From positions 1,488,001 to 1,552,000 of the forward strand of contig NZ_JACHVP010000001.1 in assembly GCF_014190775.1 (NCBI RefSeq): 64,000 bases of DNA. The letters run 5' to 3'. The translations under genes were made by a program, and so were the position numbers. This document shows positions 9,804 to 20,499 of this stretch, in pieces. The notes beneath the pieces are model-generated. The model made no database searches, had not been told where the DNA came from, and saw only the letters and a program-made list of their open reading frames with translations. How positions within the stretch are numbered: the stretch's first letter is position 1; each line of letters starts with the position of its first letter. The DNA is from Leifsonia aquatica (GTDB lineage: Bacteria > Actinomycetota > Actinomycetes > Actinomycetales > Microbacteriaceae).

Positions 9804-9809
9804 AGTGTA
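9804..9809 (-). promoter_or_regulatory. -10 element of dxs (leaderless)
   Basis: TACACT on the minus strand, 7 nt before the dxs ATG, with no ribosome binding site between. This spacing places the transcription start at or next to the start codon. Confidence 0.5.
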
Positions 9810-9826
9810 GAGCCGCTGAATCGAGA

Positions 9827-9857
9827 GGAGGCTCGGAACCGGCGATTCCGAGCCTCC
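9827..9857 (-). terminator. Terminator of acnA
   Basis: Perfect 12-bp inverted repeat (9827-9838 and 9846-9857) with a 7-nt loop, about 20 bp after the acnA stop codon. The tail beyond the stem is only weakly T-rich. Confidence 0.65.
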
Positions 9858-9874
9858 CCTTGACAACGGTCTGG

Positions 9875-12703
<2,829 letters not shown>

Positions 12704-12779
12704 GTTGCCCTCTCCTTCATCGGCAGGCGATGTAACGCGAGCCTCATCCATCTTGGTTGTCCGTCGAAGCGTGTTTCCA

Positions 12780-12832
12780 GCAAGGTAAGCCTAAGTCGTC
12801 GGCGCCGGGATTTATCTTGACGTCAAGATAAA
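12780..12832 (-). promoter_or_regulatory. acnA upstream operator region: 22-bp perfect palindrome plus weak DtxR/IdeR-like site
   Basis: A perfect 22-bp palindrome spans 12811-12832 (core TCTTGACGTCAAGA, AT-rich ends). It lies about 110 bp before the acnA start, between acnA and the end of the upstream ATPase gene, so acnA is the likely target. Closer to acnA, 12780-12798 matches 11 of 19 positions of the DtxR/IdeR iron-box consensus as I remember it (minus strand TTAGGCTTACCT). The palindrome is certain; its regulator is unknown and the iron box is weak. Confidence 0.55.
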
Positions 12833-12843
12833 ATCTACCACGT

Positions 12844-15219
12844 TCACTGCCGGTCGAAGACCAGCTCTCTCCGCTTCGCGAACCGGTAGAAGAGCTCGAT
12901 CCCCGCCGCGCCGACGGCGCCGACCGCGACTCCCCAGAGCAGACCCCCCGAGAGCCTCAGGTGCATCTGGAAGAACTCCGCGGTGAAGGGGATGACGCAG
13001 ACCAGGGTGAAGGCGGCGGCCACGGCGCCGAGCAGCGCCCAGCGCACGCCGGTCAGCGGTCTCGTCAGCACGCACAGGATCCACAGCGAGACGCAGAAGA
13101 GCGTCACGGTGGTGATGCTCCTGGCCTCGTGCAGGGGCAGGCTGCGGTAGATCGGCGCATAGGAGACGACGGCCGCGATCCCGGCGATCAGCCCGGTCGG
13201 CACCGAGTACTTCAGGATGCGCGGCAGCACGCCGGGCGTGTAGATGCGGCGGTTGGGCGCGAGCGCGAGGAAGAAGGAGGGGATCCCGATCGCGAGGGAG
13301 GAGACCAGGGTCAGCTGCCGCGGCAGGAAGGGGAACGGCCAGAGCAGCGCGGCGCTCACCAGCGCGAGCAGGATCCCGTAGACCGTCTTCGCGAGGAAGA
13401 TGTTCGACACCCGCTCGACGTTCGCGATCACACGACGCCCGGAGGCGAGCACACCGGGCAGGCGGTCGAAGCGGTTGTCGAGCAGCACGAGCCGGGAGAC
13501 GGCCTTCGTCGCCGCGGTCGCCGACCCCATCGCGATGCCGAGATCGGCGTCCTTGATGGCCATCGCGTCGTTCACGCCGTCGCCGGTCATCGCGACCGTC
13601 CGGCCCTGCGCGCGCAGCAGGCCGACGGCGGTGCGCTTCTGCTCGGGACTCACGCGCCCGAGCACGTCCGCCGTGCGGAGAGCGGCGTCCAGCTCCTCGT
13701 CCGTCGCGAGGGCCGAGGCGTCCACGGCGTCGCCGGGGAGGTCGAGCGCTCGGGCGATCGCACCGACGGTGACAGGGTTGTCGCCGGACATCACGACGAC
13801 GCGCACGTCCTGCTCGGCGAAGTAGCCGAGGGTCTCCGCCGCCTCCGGCCGCAGGGTCTCCCCCAGCACCACGAGCATCGCGGGTTCGAGCGGGAGGCCG
13901 GCCAGCTCGATGTGCGCGCCCTCCGGCAGCGGGCCGACCGCGCGTGCGAGGGACAGGGTCCGGCGGCCGGTCGCCGCGATGGCCGTGGCGCGTGCGAGCT
14001 CCACCGGATGGTCCGCGAGCACCCGCTCGGGGGCGCCGAGCACCCACGAGCTCTCCGCGTCGCCGATCCGGACGACGACTCCGCTGTACTTGGTGGCGGA
14101 GCTGAACGGGACGCGCCGCAGCACCGTGTATCCGTCGCTCCGGAACGCGCCGGCGAGGATCCCCGCCGTGGCGTTGCCCGCGTCGTCCGCGCCGAACGCC
14201 GCCAGCGCTACCGCGGCCTGCCCGGCCAGAGCGTCCCCGCCGAGGGGCTCGGTGCGCTCCAGCGCCAGCTCCCCATCGGTCAGCGTGCCGGTCTTGTCGA
14301 GGCAGAGGACGTCGACACGCGCGAGCACCTCGACGGCCGCGAGCTCCTGCACCAGCACCTTGCGGGACGCGAGCTGGATGGCGGCGACTCCGAACGCCAG
14401 GCTGGTGAGCAGCACCAGCCCCTCGGGGATCATTCCGACCACCGCGGCGACGGCGTCGATCAGTGCTCGCCGCCAGCGCTCGTCCTCGAAGAGCCTGCTG
14501 AAGCCGCCGTAGGCCAGCACGCGCCCGATCAGGGTGACGATGATGATCGGGCCCAGGATCCACGAGAGGTACACGAGGATGCGGTTGGTGGCATCCCGCA
14601 GCTCGGACCGCACGAGGGAGTGCTTCTTGATCTCGCTCGTGAGCTTGCTCGCGTAGGAGTCGGCGCCGACCGCCGTGACGATCGCGTACCCCGTGCCGGT
14701 CGCGACGTGGGATCCCGAGAGCAGCTGCGCGCCGGCGTCCTTGAAGACGGGGTCGGACTCCCCCGTCAGGAGCGACTCGTCGACGGACAGCCCCGTACTC
14801 TCGACGACCTCCGCGTCCGCCGGGATCTGATCGCCGGGACGGAGCACGAGCAGGTCGTCAAGCACGACGTCCTCGAGAGGAACGGCCACGACCTCCCCGC
14901 CGCGGCGCACGCGACTCTCGGGCGCGGCGAGCAGGGCGGCGCGGTCGAGCACGAGCTTCGCGCGGACCTCCTGCACGATCCCGATCAGGGCGTTGGCGAC
15001 GACGACGCCGTAGAAGAAGCCGTCGCGCAGATCGCCGAGCAGCAGAACGGCGACGAAGCACACCGTGAGGATGCCGTTGAACAGAGTGAAGATGTTCTCG
15101 CGGAGGATGTCGCCGATCGACCGCGAGCTGGCCTGCCGCTGCGCGTTGTGACGGCCGTCCGCCCGACGCTCCGCCACCTGGGCCGCCGTCAGGCCCGCGC
15201 TCGTGCGCGAATCGGTCAT
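12844..15219 (-). CDS. ctpE: Cation-transporting P-type ATPase, CtpE-like
   Basis: A 791-residue P-type ATPase: actuator motif TGES at 152-155, phosphorylation site D308 in DKTGTLTD, and hinge motif TGDGVNDAMAIKDAD. Membrane helix 4 carries IPEGLVLLTSLAF, and the C-terminal half has additional membrane helices. There is no CPx motif and no N-terminal heavy-metal domain, so it is not a copper or zinc pump. The PEGL helix and overall layout resemble mycobacterial CtpE, a Ca2+ transporter; ion specificity is inferred. It is the last gene of the dut-DUF3710-DUF3159 minus-strand cluster, 21 bp after the preceding stop. Confidence 0.85.
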   Translation of the reverse strand: MTDSRTSAGLTAAQVAERRADGRHNAQRQASSRSIGDILRENIFTLFNGILTVCFVAVLLLGDLRDGFFYGVVVANALIGIVQEVRAKLVLDRAALLAAPESRVRRGGEVVAVPLEDVVLDDLLVLRPGDQIPADAEVVESTGLSVDESLLTGESDPVFKDAGAQLLSGSHVATGTGYAIVTAVGADSYASKLTSEIKKHSLVRSELRDATNRILVYLSWILGPIIIVTLIGRVLAYGGFSRLFEDERWRRALIDAVAAVVGMIPEGLVLLTSLAFGVAAIQLASRKVLVQELAAVEVLARVDVLCLDKTGTLTDGELALERTEPLGGDALAGQAAVALAAFGADDAGNATAGILAGAFRSDGYTVLRRVPFSSATKYSGVVVRIGDAESSWVLGAPERVLADHPVELARATAIAATGRRTLSLARAVGPLPEGAHIELAGLPLEPAMLVVLGETLRPEAAETLGYFAEQDVRVVVMSGDNPVTVGAIARALDLPGDAVDASALATDEELDAALRTADVLGRVSPEQKRTAVGLLRAQGRTVAMTGDGVNDAMAIKDADLGIAMGSATAATKAVSRLVLLDNRFDRLPGVLASGRRVIANVERVSNIFLAKTVYGILLALVSAALLWPFPFLPRQLTLVSSLAIGIPSFFLALAPNRRIYTPGVLPRILKYSVPTGLIAGIAAVVSYAPIYRSLPLHEARSITTVTLFCVSLWILCVLTRPLTGVRWALLGAVAAAFTLVCVIPFTAEFFQMHLRLSGGLLWGVAVGAVGAAGIELFYRFAKRRELVFDRQ

Positions 15220-15240
15220 GCGTCCCCCCGGATCAGCGGC

Positions 15241-16026
15241 CTACGTGCCGGCCGGCTTCGGCGGCGTCTTCTGGGGAGGCGTCTGCTGCGGGAACTGGCC
15301 GCGGACGACGAAGTACGTCACCAGGAGGAGCGGCGCGTACAACGGGACGCCCATCAGCAGCTTGGTGAGAGCGAGCGCGCTGGTCGCCTCGGGCGTGTGC
15401 GCCAGGTACAGCGGCACCTGCACGAGCAGCCGGGCGGCGAAGAGGACGAACCAGAGGAACGTCAGCGCCTGCATCACGCGGAACTTCGAGCGGACGCTGC
15501 GCCAGGCGAGCCCGTCGCCCATCAGGTAGCCCGCCGCGAGGCCGATCAGGGGCCAACGCACCACGATCGAGATGAGGAGGGCGGCTCCATACGCGGCGTT
15601 CGTCCAGATGCCGAGGAGGAAGTTGTCCTCGCCGCGACCGGTGATGAGCGCCAGGATCGCGGAGACGCCGACGCCGATGAGTCCGGCGACCGCCTGCGTC
15701 ACGGGGGTCTTGCCGACGATCCGCACCACCGTGAAGATCACCGCGACGAGGACCGAGCAGCCGATCGAGAGGGGCACGTTCTCGGTGAACGTGAAGAGGA
15801 TGAGGAAGACCAGGCCCGGGAGGATCGTCTCGGCGAGGCCGCGCACACCGCCGAGCGCACCGAGGAGCGCAGCGCCCGTCGGGGCGTCCCCCTCGGTCAG
15901 CTGCCCGAGTCCGGACTTGCGGGCCGCGCGGGCGAGGCTCTCGCCGACGCTCGCCGCGACCTCGTCCTTCTGGGCGTGGTCGTCGTGCTCGACGCGCTCC
16001 GGCTCCTGCGGTTCCTGCTCTGCCAT
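15241..16026 (-). CDS. DUF3159 family membrane protein
   Basis: A 261-residue integral membrane protein: a charged cytoplasmic N terminus of about 60 residues, then five to six hydrophobic segments (first near 65-85), ending in a Pro/Lys-rich tail. The pattern and position after a DUF3710 gene match the actinobacterial DUF3159 family, whose function is unknown. The start lies 6 bp after the DUF3710 stop. Cotranscription with dut and the P-type ATPase is likely. Confidence 0.85.
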   Translation of the reverse strand: MAEQEPQEPERVEHDDHAQKDEVAASVGESLARAARKSGLGQLTEGDAPTGAALLGALGGVRGLAETILPGLVFLILFTFTENVPLSIGCSVLVAVIFTVVRIVGKTPVTQAVAGLIGVGVSAILALITGRGEDNFLLGIWTNAAYGAALLISIVVRWPLIGLAAGYLMGDGLAWRSVRSKFRVMQALTFLWFVLFAARLLVQVPLYLAHTPEATSALALTKLLMGVPLYAPLLLVTYFVVRGQFPQQTPPQKTPPKPAGT

Positions 16027-16032
16027 GCGCGC

Positions 16033-16719
16033 CTACAGGGAGGTGTAGCCGTTGTCGGCGCCCGCCGACGGTGCGGCCGGCATCCGCAGCGGGATGAGGT
16101 CGCGCGGGGGCATGGGGACGGAACCGCGGACGACGACGATGCTGCGGAAGAGGTCCTCCACCAGCGCCGCAGCCTCCGGCTTGATGGCCGCGTCGCCCGC
16201 GATCACACCGCGGAGGAACCAGCGCGGACCGTCGACGCCGACGAACCGGGCGACCCGGGTCTCTCCGGGCTTTCCCTGCGGGGCCGCGACCGGGATCTCG
16301 GCGATCAGCTCGGGACCGAAGACGCCGTCGCGCTCGCTGATGCGACCGCCCTGACGCTCGACCTGGTCGGCGATCTGGGCGCGGATCTCGTGCCAGAGAC
16401 CACTGGAGCGGGGTGCCGCGAACGGCTGGACCTGGAGCGTGGAGTTCGCGTAGTCGAGGCCGACGGCGACGACGCGCTGCGACTCCTCCTCGACCTCCAG
16501 GCGCAGGTGCAGGCCCTCGCGGGGCAGGACCTTCACGCCGCCGAGGTCGACGTAGGGGCGGACGGGGTTGGCCTCGCTCTCGTCGAGAGGCCCCTCCGTC
16601 TCGCGGTCGTCCGGAGCCGACTTCGCGTCGTCGGGGGCGTCCTGCGTCTCCGGAGCGGACTCGTCGGCGTCGACCTCGGTCGCGTCGATGTTCTCCGGGG
16701 TGTCGCTGGTGTCGCTCAA
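16033..16719 (-). CDS. DUF3710 family protein
   Basis: A 228-residue soluble protein with a long acidic, low-complexity N terminus (about 1-50) followed by the DUF3710 domain (GGVKVLPREGLHLRLEVEEE onward). Its function is unknown; it is a conserved neighbour of dut in actinobacteria. The start codon is TTG, supported by AGGAG 7 nt upstream and by a 4-nt overlap (TTGA) with the dut stop. Confidence 0.87.
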   Translation of the reverse strand: MSDTSDTPENIDATEVDADESAPETQDAPDDAKSAPDDRETEGPLDESEANPVRPYVDLGGVKVLPREGLHLRLEVEEESQRVVAVGLDYANSTLQVQPFAAPRSSGLWHEIRAQIADQVERQGGRISERDGVFGPELIAEIPVAAPQGKPGETRVARFVGVDGPRWFLRGVIAGDAAIKPEAAALVEDLFRSIVVVRGSVPMPPRDLIPLRMPAAPSAGADNGYTSL

Positions 16720-17174
16720 GCGTGGTCTCCTGACTGGGTCACGGTGTATCCGGACGAGCCGAAGCCCGCGGTGCCGCGGTGGCTGTCCGGCAAGGTGTCG
16801 ACGGGGATGAACCGGGCGCGCGTGACCGGCATGACGATCAGCTGGGCGATCCTGTCGCCGACGGCGATATCGTACGGCATCGACCTGTCCGTGTTGAGGA
16901 CGGTCACGCGGATCTCCCCGCGGTAGCCCGCGTCGACCGTTCCGGGCGAGTTGACGATCGTGATGCCGTGCCGCATGGCGAGCCCGCTGCGCGGGACGAC
17001 GAACGCCGCATACCCGTCGGGCAGGGCGATCGAGACGCCGGTGGCGACGGTGTGCCGCTCCCCTGGAGCCAGCGTCACGGCCTCCGCAGCGCAGAGATCG
17101 GCCCCGGCGTCGCCCGGATGGGCGTAGGTGGGGAGGAGCTCGGCGATGATCGGGACGTCGACGGAATCGGTCAC
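16716..17174 (-). CDS. dut: dUTP diphosphatase
   Basis: A 152-residue trimeric dUTPase converting dUTP to dUMP and pyrophosphate, which keeps uracil out of DNA and feeds thymidylate synthesis. The conserved motifs appear in order: HPGDAGADL, PRSGLA, NSPGTVDAGYRGEI, a motif-4 region (GDRIAQLIV) and the C-terminal arm RGTAGFGSSG. The GTG start at 17174 has no ribosome site but has TACCCT 6 nt upstream, which fits a leaderless mRNA. It is the first gene of the dut-DUF3710-DUF3159-ATPase cluster and is divergent from DUF3093 with only 39 bp between. Confidence 0.95.
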   Translation of the reverse strand: MTDSVDVPIIAELLPTYAHPGDAGADLCAAEAVTLAPGERHTVATGVSIALPDGYAAFVVPRSGLAMRHGITIVNSPGTVDAGYRGEIRVTVLNTDRSMPYDIAVGDRIAQLIVMPVTRARFIPVDTLPDSHRGTAGFGSSGYTVTQSGDHA

Positions 17175-17180
17175 GTGTCG

Positions 17181-17186
17181 AGGGTA
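17181..17186 (-). promoter_or_regulatory. -10 element of dut (leaderless)
   Basis: TACCCT on the minus strand, 6 nt before the GTG start; no Shine-Dalgarno sequence is present. Confidence 0.5.
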
Positions 17187-17213
17187 GTGCAGAAGTCTGA
17201 TCGAATAGGGACC

Positions 17214-17669
17214 ATGGACCTCTACCGTGAGCGGCTCTGGGCGACCCCCTGGCTCTTCATCTCGACCCTGCTCGTCATCCCCGCGGTCATGCTCGTGTTC
17301 GCACCCATCAACTTCACGGTGGGCGTCGTCCTGGCGATCGTGTTCTACGTCGCGATCGTCGTGGCTCTGATCGTCTCGGCCCCCACGCTGCGGGTGACGA
17401 AGGACGAGCTGATCGCCGGCCGGGCGCACATCCCGCTCTCCCTGACCGCGACGCCGTCGGCGTACACCGGCGACGCCGCGACCCTGGAGCGCGGCCAGCG
17501 CCTCGACGCGCGCGCCTGGCTGCTCATCCGCGGCTGGATCAAGCCGGTCGTGAAGGTGCCGGTCGCCGACCTCGACGACCCGACGCCCTACTGGCTGCTC
17601 TCAACAAGAAACCCGGACCAGTTGGTCCGGGTTCTCGAGGAGGCTCGCCAGAGTTCGGGGGAACGCTGA
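17214..17669 (+). CDS. DUF3093 family membrane protein
   Basis: A 151-residue protein with two hydrophobic segments near the N terminus (about 14-35 and 37-60), then a soluble domain ending in PYWLLSTRNPDQLVRVL, the hallmark ending of DUF3093. Function is unknown. ATG 17214 is chosen by family length; a weak -10 (TCGAAT) lies 7 nt before it. Its 3' end contains, on the opposite strand, a terminator for the convergent DUF4193 gene. Confidence 0.87.
   Translation: MDLYRERLWATPWLFISTLLVIPAVMLVFAPINFTVGVVLAIVFYVAIVVALIVSAPTLRVTKDELIAGRAHIPLSLTATPSAYTGDAATLERGQRLDARAWLLIRGWIKPVVKVPVADLDDPTPYWLLSTRNPDQLVRVLEEARQSSGER
17603..17633 (-). terminator. Terminator of DUF4193 gene, embedded in DUF3093 coding sequence
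   Basis: An 11-bp perfect inverted repeat (AACCCGGACCA at 17610-17620 and its complement at 17623-17633). On the minus strand it is followed by TTCTTGTT, the layout of a rho-independent terminator for the DUF4193 transcript. On the plus strand no T-run follows. Confidence 0.7.
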
Positions 17670-17688
17670 CGTTCGTGCGGTGCGTCGC

Positions 17689-17982
17689 TCAGGCGGCGCA
17701 CTCCACGCAGATCGGTCCGAGCTTGCTCTCGTGGTCGATCTGCGACCGGTGCTTCACCAGGAAGCAGTTCACACAGGTGAACTCGTCCGCCTGCGGCGGG
17801 AGCACCACGACATCGAGGTCGAGGTCCGAGAGGTCGGCGCCAGGGAGCTCGTAGCCACCCGGGTTGTCGGCGTCCTCGACGTCGACAACGCCGGACATCT
17901 TGTCCGGAACTCGCTCCTTGAGGGCCTCGATCGACTCGGAGTCGTCCTCGGTCTTCCGCGGTGCGTCGTAATCCGTTGCCAT
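17689..17982 (-). CDS. DUF4193 family protein
   Basis: A 97-residue acidic protein starting MATDYDAPRK and ending with two CxxC pairs (C70/C73 in FTCVNCF and C92/C95 in PICVEC), which probably bind zinc or another metal. This is the canonical DUF4193 pattern, a short abundant actinobacterial family of unknown function. The start at 17982 matches the family N terminus; longer in-frame starts would run through the leader. It has a recognisable promoter and a hairpin at the 5' end of its leader. Confidence 0.92.
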   Translation of the reverse strand: MATDYDAPRKTEDDSESIEALKERVPDKMSGVVDVEDADNPGGYELPGADLSDLDLDVVVLPPQADEFTCVNCFLVKHRSQIDHESKLGPICVECAA

Positions 17983-18007
17983 GCCCATCCACTTCTCGTA
18001 CGTAACG

Positions 18008-18061
18008 GCCGATTCTCGCAATCGGCGGCGATAGTTTGCATCAATCGCCAAGGAATAGCAA
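18008..18061 (-). promoter_or_regulatory. Promoter and 5'-leader hairpin of the DUF4193 gene
   Basis: On the minus strand -35 TTGCTA (18061-18056) and -10 CAAACT (18038-18033) have a 17-bp spacer. The predicted start near 18026 coincides with the beginning of a perfect 7-bp hairpin (GCCGATT, 5-nt loop, AATCGGC; 18026-18008), leaving a leader of about 44 nt before the ATG. A hairpin at the extreme 5' end often stabilises mRNA; that role is inferred. Confidence 0.5.
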
Positions 18062-18188
18062 AACCACTCGGGAGCCTCTCAGCGATTGCGGAGGTATCAA
18101 CTTCCGGCACGCCCGGCGTATTCCCCGTCCCACCTCCGTTCCCGTGGCATCCTGGCCCGGTACGCACGCGAGTTCGGAAGGCATCCAC

Positions 18189-19304
18189 ATGCAGGATTTG
18201 AAGGTCATCGGGGTCGAGAACGGCGCGATCGTCGCCGTCGGCGACGACGGTGAGCGATTCCGCATCGCCGTCGACGACGCCCTGCAGTCGAAGATCCGCC
18301 AGGTGCGGCAGCAGACGTCCACCGAGGCGGTCAAGCTCTCGCCCCGGGAGGTCCAGGCCCACATCCGCTCCGGCATGTCCGCGGAGGACGTCTCCGCCGT
18401 CACCGGAGCCCCGCTGGAGTACGTCCAGCGCTTCGAGGGACCGATCGTCGCCGAGCGCGAGCACATCGTCGCGAGCGCCCTCAGCGTCCCCGTCCGCACG
18501 GCGGCCGAGGTCGACCCGCTGGGCGAACCGGACACGTTCGGCTCCGTCATCCGCGACCGCCTCGCCTCTCTCGGCGTCTCGGGCGAGCGCTGGGCGAGCT
18601 GGAAGGACTCGGAGACCGGCTGGATCGTCAAGCTCGAGTTCACCGCCGACGAGATCGACCACGACGCGCGCTGGTCGTACGACGCGCGCAAGCACGGCCT
18701 CGCTCCCCTCAACTCGGAGGCGACCACGCTGTCGCAGGCCGGCGAGCTCCGCGGGGGCACGCTGATCCCGCGTCTGCGCGCCGTGCTGCCCGACGAGGGC
18801 GAGCCGGACACCTCCCGCTTCGACAGCGGGGCCTTCAACTTCCCCGAGCCCGTGGCCGACCTGCTCGGCCCCGAGATCACCACGCCGATCGAGCCGCTGA
18901 CGGCCGGACGCGCCGGGGCGAGCAACTCCATCACCGTCTCCGCCATCAACCGCGCCGACGACGAGACCCCGCGCGACCTGCACCAGACCGCCGACCTGCT
19001 GGAGGCGCTCCGCCGCCGCCGGGGCGAGCGCGAGGCCGCGACCTACGACGAGAAGCCCGAGGCCCCCGCGGCACCCACCACGCCCGCACAGCCGGAAGGC
19101 GCCGCCCCGGTCTCCGCACCGACGCCGTTCCGCATCGTGGACGAGGCCATCGCCGCGGCGGATCCCGGTGCCCTCGAGAGCGCGACGGTCACCACGACGA
19201 CCGAGCAGAGCCCGAGCGCGGGAGGCCGCCGCAAGGGCCGCGCGTCCATGCCGAGCTGGGACGAGATCGTGTTCGGCGCCCGCACGGACGACGACCTGGC
19301 CTGA
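18189..19304 (+). CDS. sepH: SepH, cell division regulator (DUF3071)
   Basis: A 371-residue protein with the DUF3071 domain at the N terminus (MQDLKVIGVENGAIVAVG, then a helix-turn-helix-like segment LSPREVQAHIRSGMSAEDVSAVTG). A long low-complexity C-terminal half rich in Ala, Pro and Glu follows, ending in a short conserved tail (MPSWDEIVFGAR). SepH homologues promote FtsZ assembly and septum placement in actinobacteria. ATG 18189 is chosen by GGAAGG 7 nt upstream. It is convergent with the phosphodiesterase-like gene, with 4 bp between the stops. Confidence 0.9.
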   Translation: MQDLKVIGVENGAIVAVGDDGERFRIAVDDALQSKIRQVRQQTSTEAVKLSPREVQAHIRSGMSAEDVSAVTGAPLEYVQRFEGPIVAEREHIVASALSVPVRTAAEVDPLGEPDTFGSVIRDRLASLGVSGERWASWKDSETGWIVKLEFTADEIDHDARWSYDARKHGLAPLNSEATTLSQAGELRGGTLIPRLRAVLPDEGEPDTSRFDSGAFNFPEPVADLLGPEITTPIEPLTAGRAGASNSITVSAINRADDETPRDLHQTADLLEALRRRRGEREAATYDEKPEAPAAPTTPAQPEGAAPVSAPTPFRIVDEAIAAADPGALESATVTTTTEQSPSAGGRRKGRASMPSWDEIVFGARTDDDLA

Positions 19305-19308
19305 GCCG

Positions 19309-20442
19309 CTAGGCCGCCGCTCCGAACCGCAGCAGCGGGACCCTGGTCTCCTCCGCGGTGAGCGAACCGTGCTGGCCCACCATGTTGCGGCCTCCGCGGG
19401 ACAGGTCCCGCGAGTCGTAGTACGCGATGCGCTTGCGCGTCGCGACCAGGACATCGCCGATCCTCGGCGACACCGCCGCGTCCATCGTCGCGCCGAACCA
19501 GCCCGCCTCGACGGCCTCGGCCCGCGTCGCGATCCAGGAGCGCTCGCCCTCGACGCCGCGCCAGCGCTCGGCCACCGCGTCGGGATCGGCACCCGCCTCC
19601 GTGTAGAGGTGCAGGAAGCGCGGCTCTCCGCCGATGGCGTCCACCCCCTCCAGGAGCTCCGGGGCGGTGTCGAACAGCACGTGGCCGCTCTCGGGGACGT
19701 CGATCACACCGTGGTCGGCGGTGAGCAGGGCGGCGCGGCCCGGCCCGAGCCGGCGGGCGAAGCCGGCGACGAGGGCGTCGAGCGTCTCCAGCGCGGCCGT
19801 CCACTCGGGTGACTCCCAGCCCTTGGCGTGGGCGAGCTGGTCGAGCTCCGCGACGTAAAGGTAGGTGATGCCGGGACCGGCACCCGCGACGACGGACTCG
19901 GCGATCTCGAACCGGTCGGCCATCGTCCGCCCGCCGAGGAACTCCGCTCCCCGGAGCGCCGCGGCCGTGAAGCCCGAGTCGGCGTACTTCGGCAGTCCGA
20001 CGGCGTGGGAGGCGATCCCGAGCCCGGTGGCCCGTTCGAAGACCGTCTGCGAACGCTGCCAGCTCGCCGGGTCCATCCGGTCGTCCCAGCCGCTGAGCTG
20101 GTTGGTCAGGCGGCCGGCGTCGTCGCGCACCCGGTAGCCGACCATGCCGTGCTCCCCCGGCTGCGTCCCGGTCGTCAGAGTGGTCAGCGCGGACGCGGTC
20201 GTGGTCGGGAAGCCCGCGTCGATCGTCGTGGTCTTCCCCAGCAGCGGAGCGAGCGTGCGCGCGTGCCCGGATCGGGCCTTGAGGGAGGCGGCGCCGAGAC
20301 CGTCGACGACGATCACCACCACGTGCTCCAGCGCCGGCAGTCCCAGGTCGTTCGCCTCGCCCTGCACCGCGGCGAGCGAACTCGGCAGAACCGCGGCAAG
20401 GCTCGTCCTCGTCGTGAACGCGGCCGGTAGCATGGGGGACAT
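19309..20442 (-). CDS. Alkaline phosphatase family protein (nucleotide pyrophosphatase/phosphodiesterase type)
   Basis: A 377-residue enzyme of the alkaline phosphatase superfamily. Metal and nucleophile motifs are visible: VVIVVDGLG (metal Asp), [13 protein letters not shown] (nucleophile Thr), [14 protein letters not shown] and [11 protein letters not shown] (metal His/Asp), and QHGSLT near the C terminus. It has no obvious signal peptide, so it is probably cytoplasmic. The substrate is unknown. ATG 20442 is preferred; CAGACT lies 7 nt before it. An ATG at 20433 is an alternative. Confidence 0.87.
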   Translation of the reverse strand: MSPMLPAAFTTRTSLAAVLPSSLAAVQGEANDLGLPALEHVVVIVVDGLGAASLKARSGHARTLAPLLGKTTTIDAGFPTTTASALTTLTTGTQPGEHGMVGYRVRDDAGRLTNQLSGWDDRMDPASWQRSQTVFERATGLGIASHAVGLPKYADSGFTAAALRGAEFLGGRTMADRFEIAESVVAGAGPGITYLYVAELDQLAHAKGWESPEWTAALETLDALVAGFARRLGPGRAALLTADHGVIDVPESGHVLFDTAPELLEGVDAIGGEPRFLHLYTEAGADPDAVAERWRGVEGERSWIATRAEAVEAGWFGATMDAAVSPRIGDVLVATRKRIAYYDSRDLSRGGRNMVGQHGSLTAEETRVPLLRFGAAA

Positions 20443-20449
20443 CCGGCCC

Positions 20450-20493
20450 AGTCTGGCACACGCAGGCGGAGCCCCACCGCCCTTCCCGAGAAT
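20450..20493. promoter_or_regulatory. Divergent leaderless -10 elements of the phosphodiesterase gene and parC
   Basis: CAGACT on the minus strand (20455-20450) is 7 nt before the ATG at 20442. GAGAAT on the plus strand (20488-20493) is 6 nt before the parC ATG at 20500. Both are imperfect matches to TANNNT. Neither gene has a Shine-Dalgarno sequence. Confidence 0.35.
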
Positions 20494-20499
20494 GCACGA

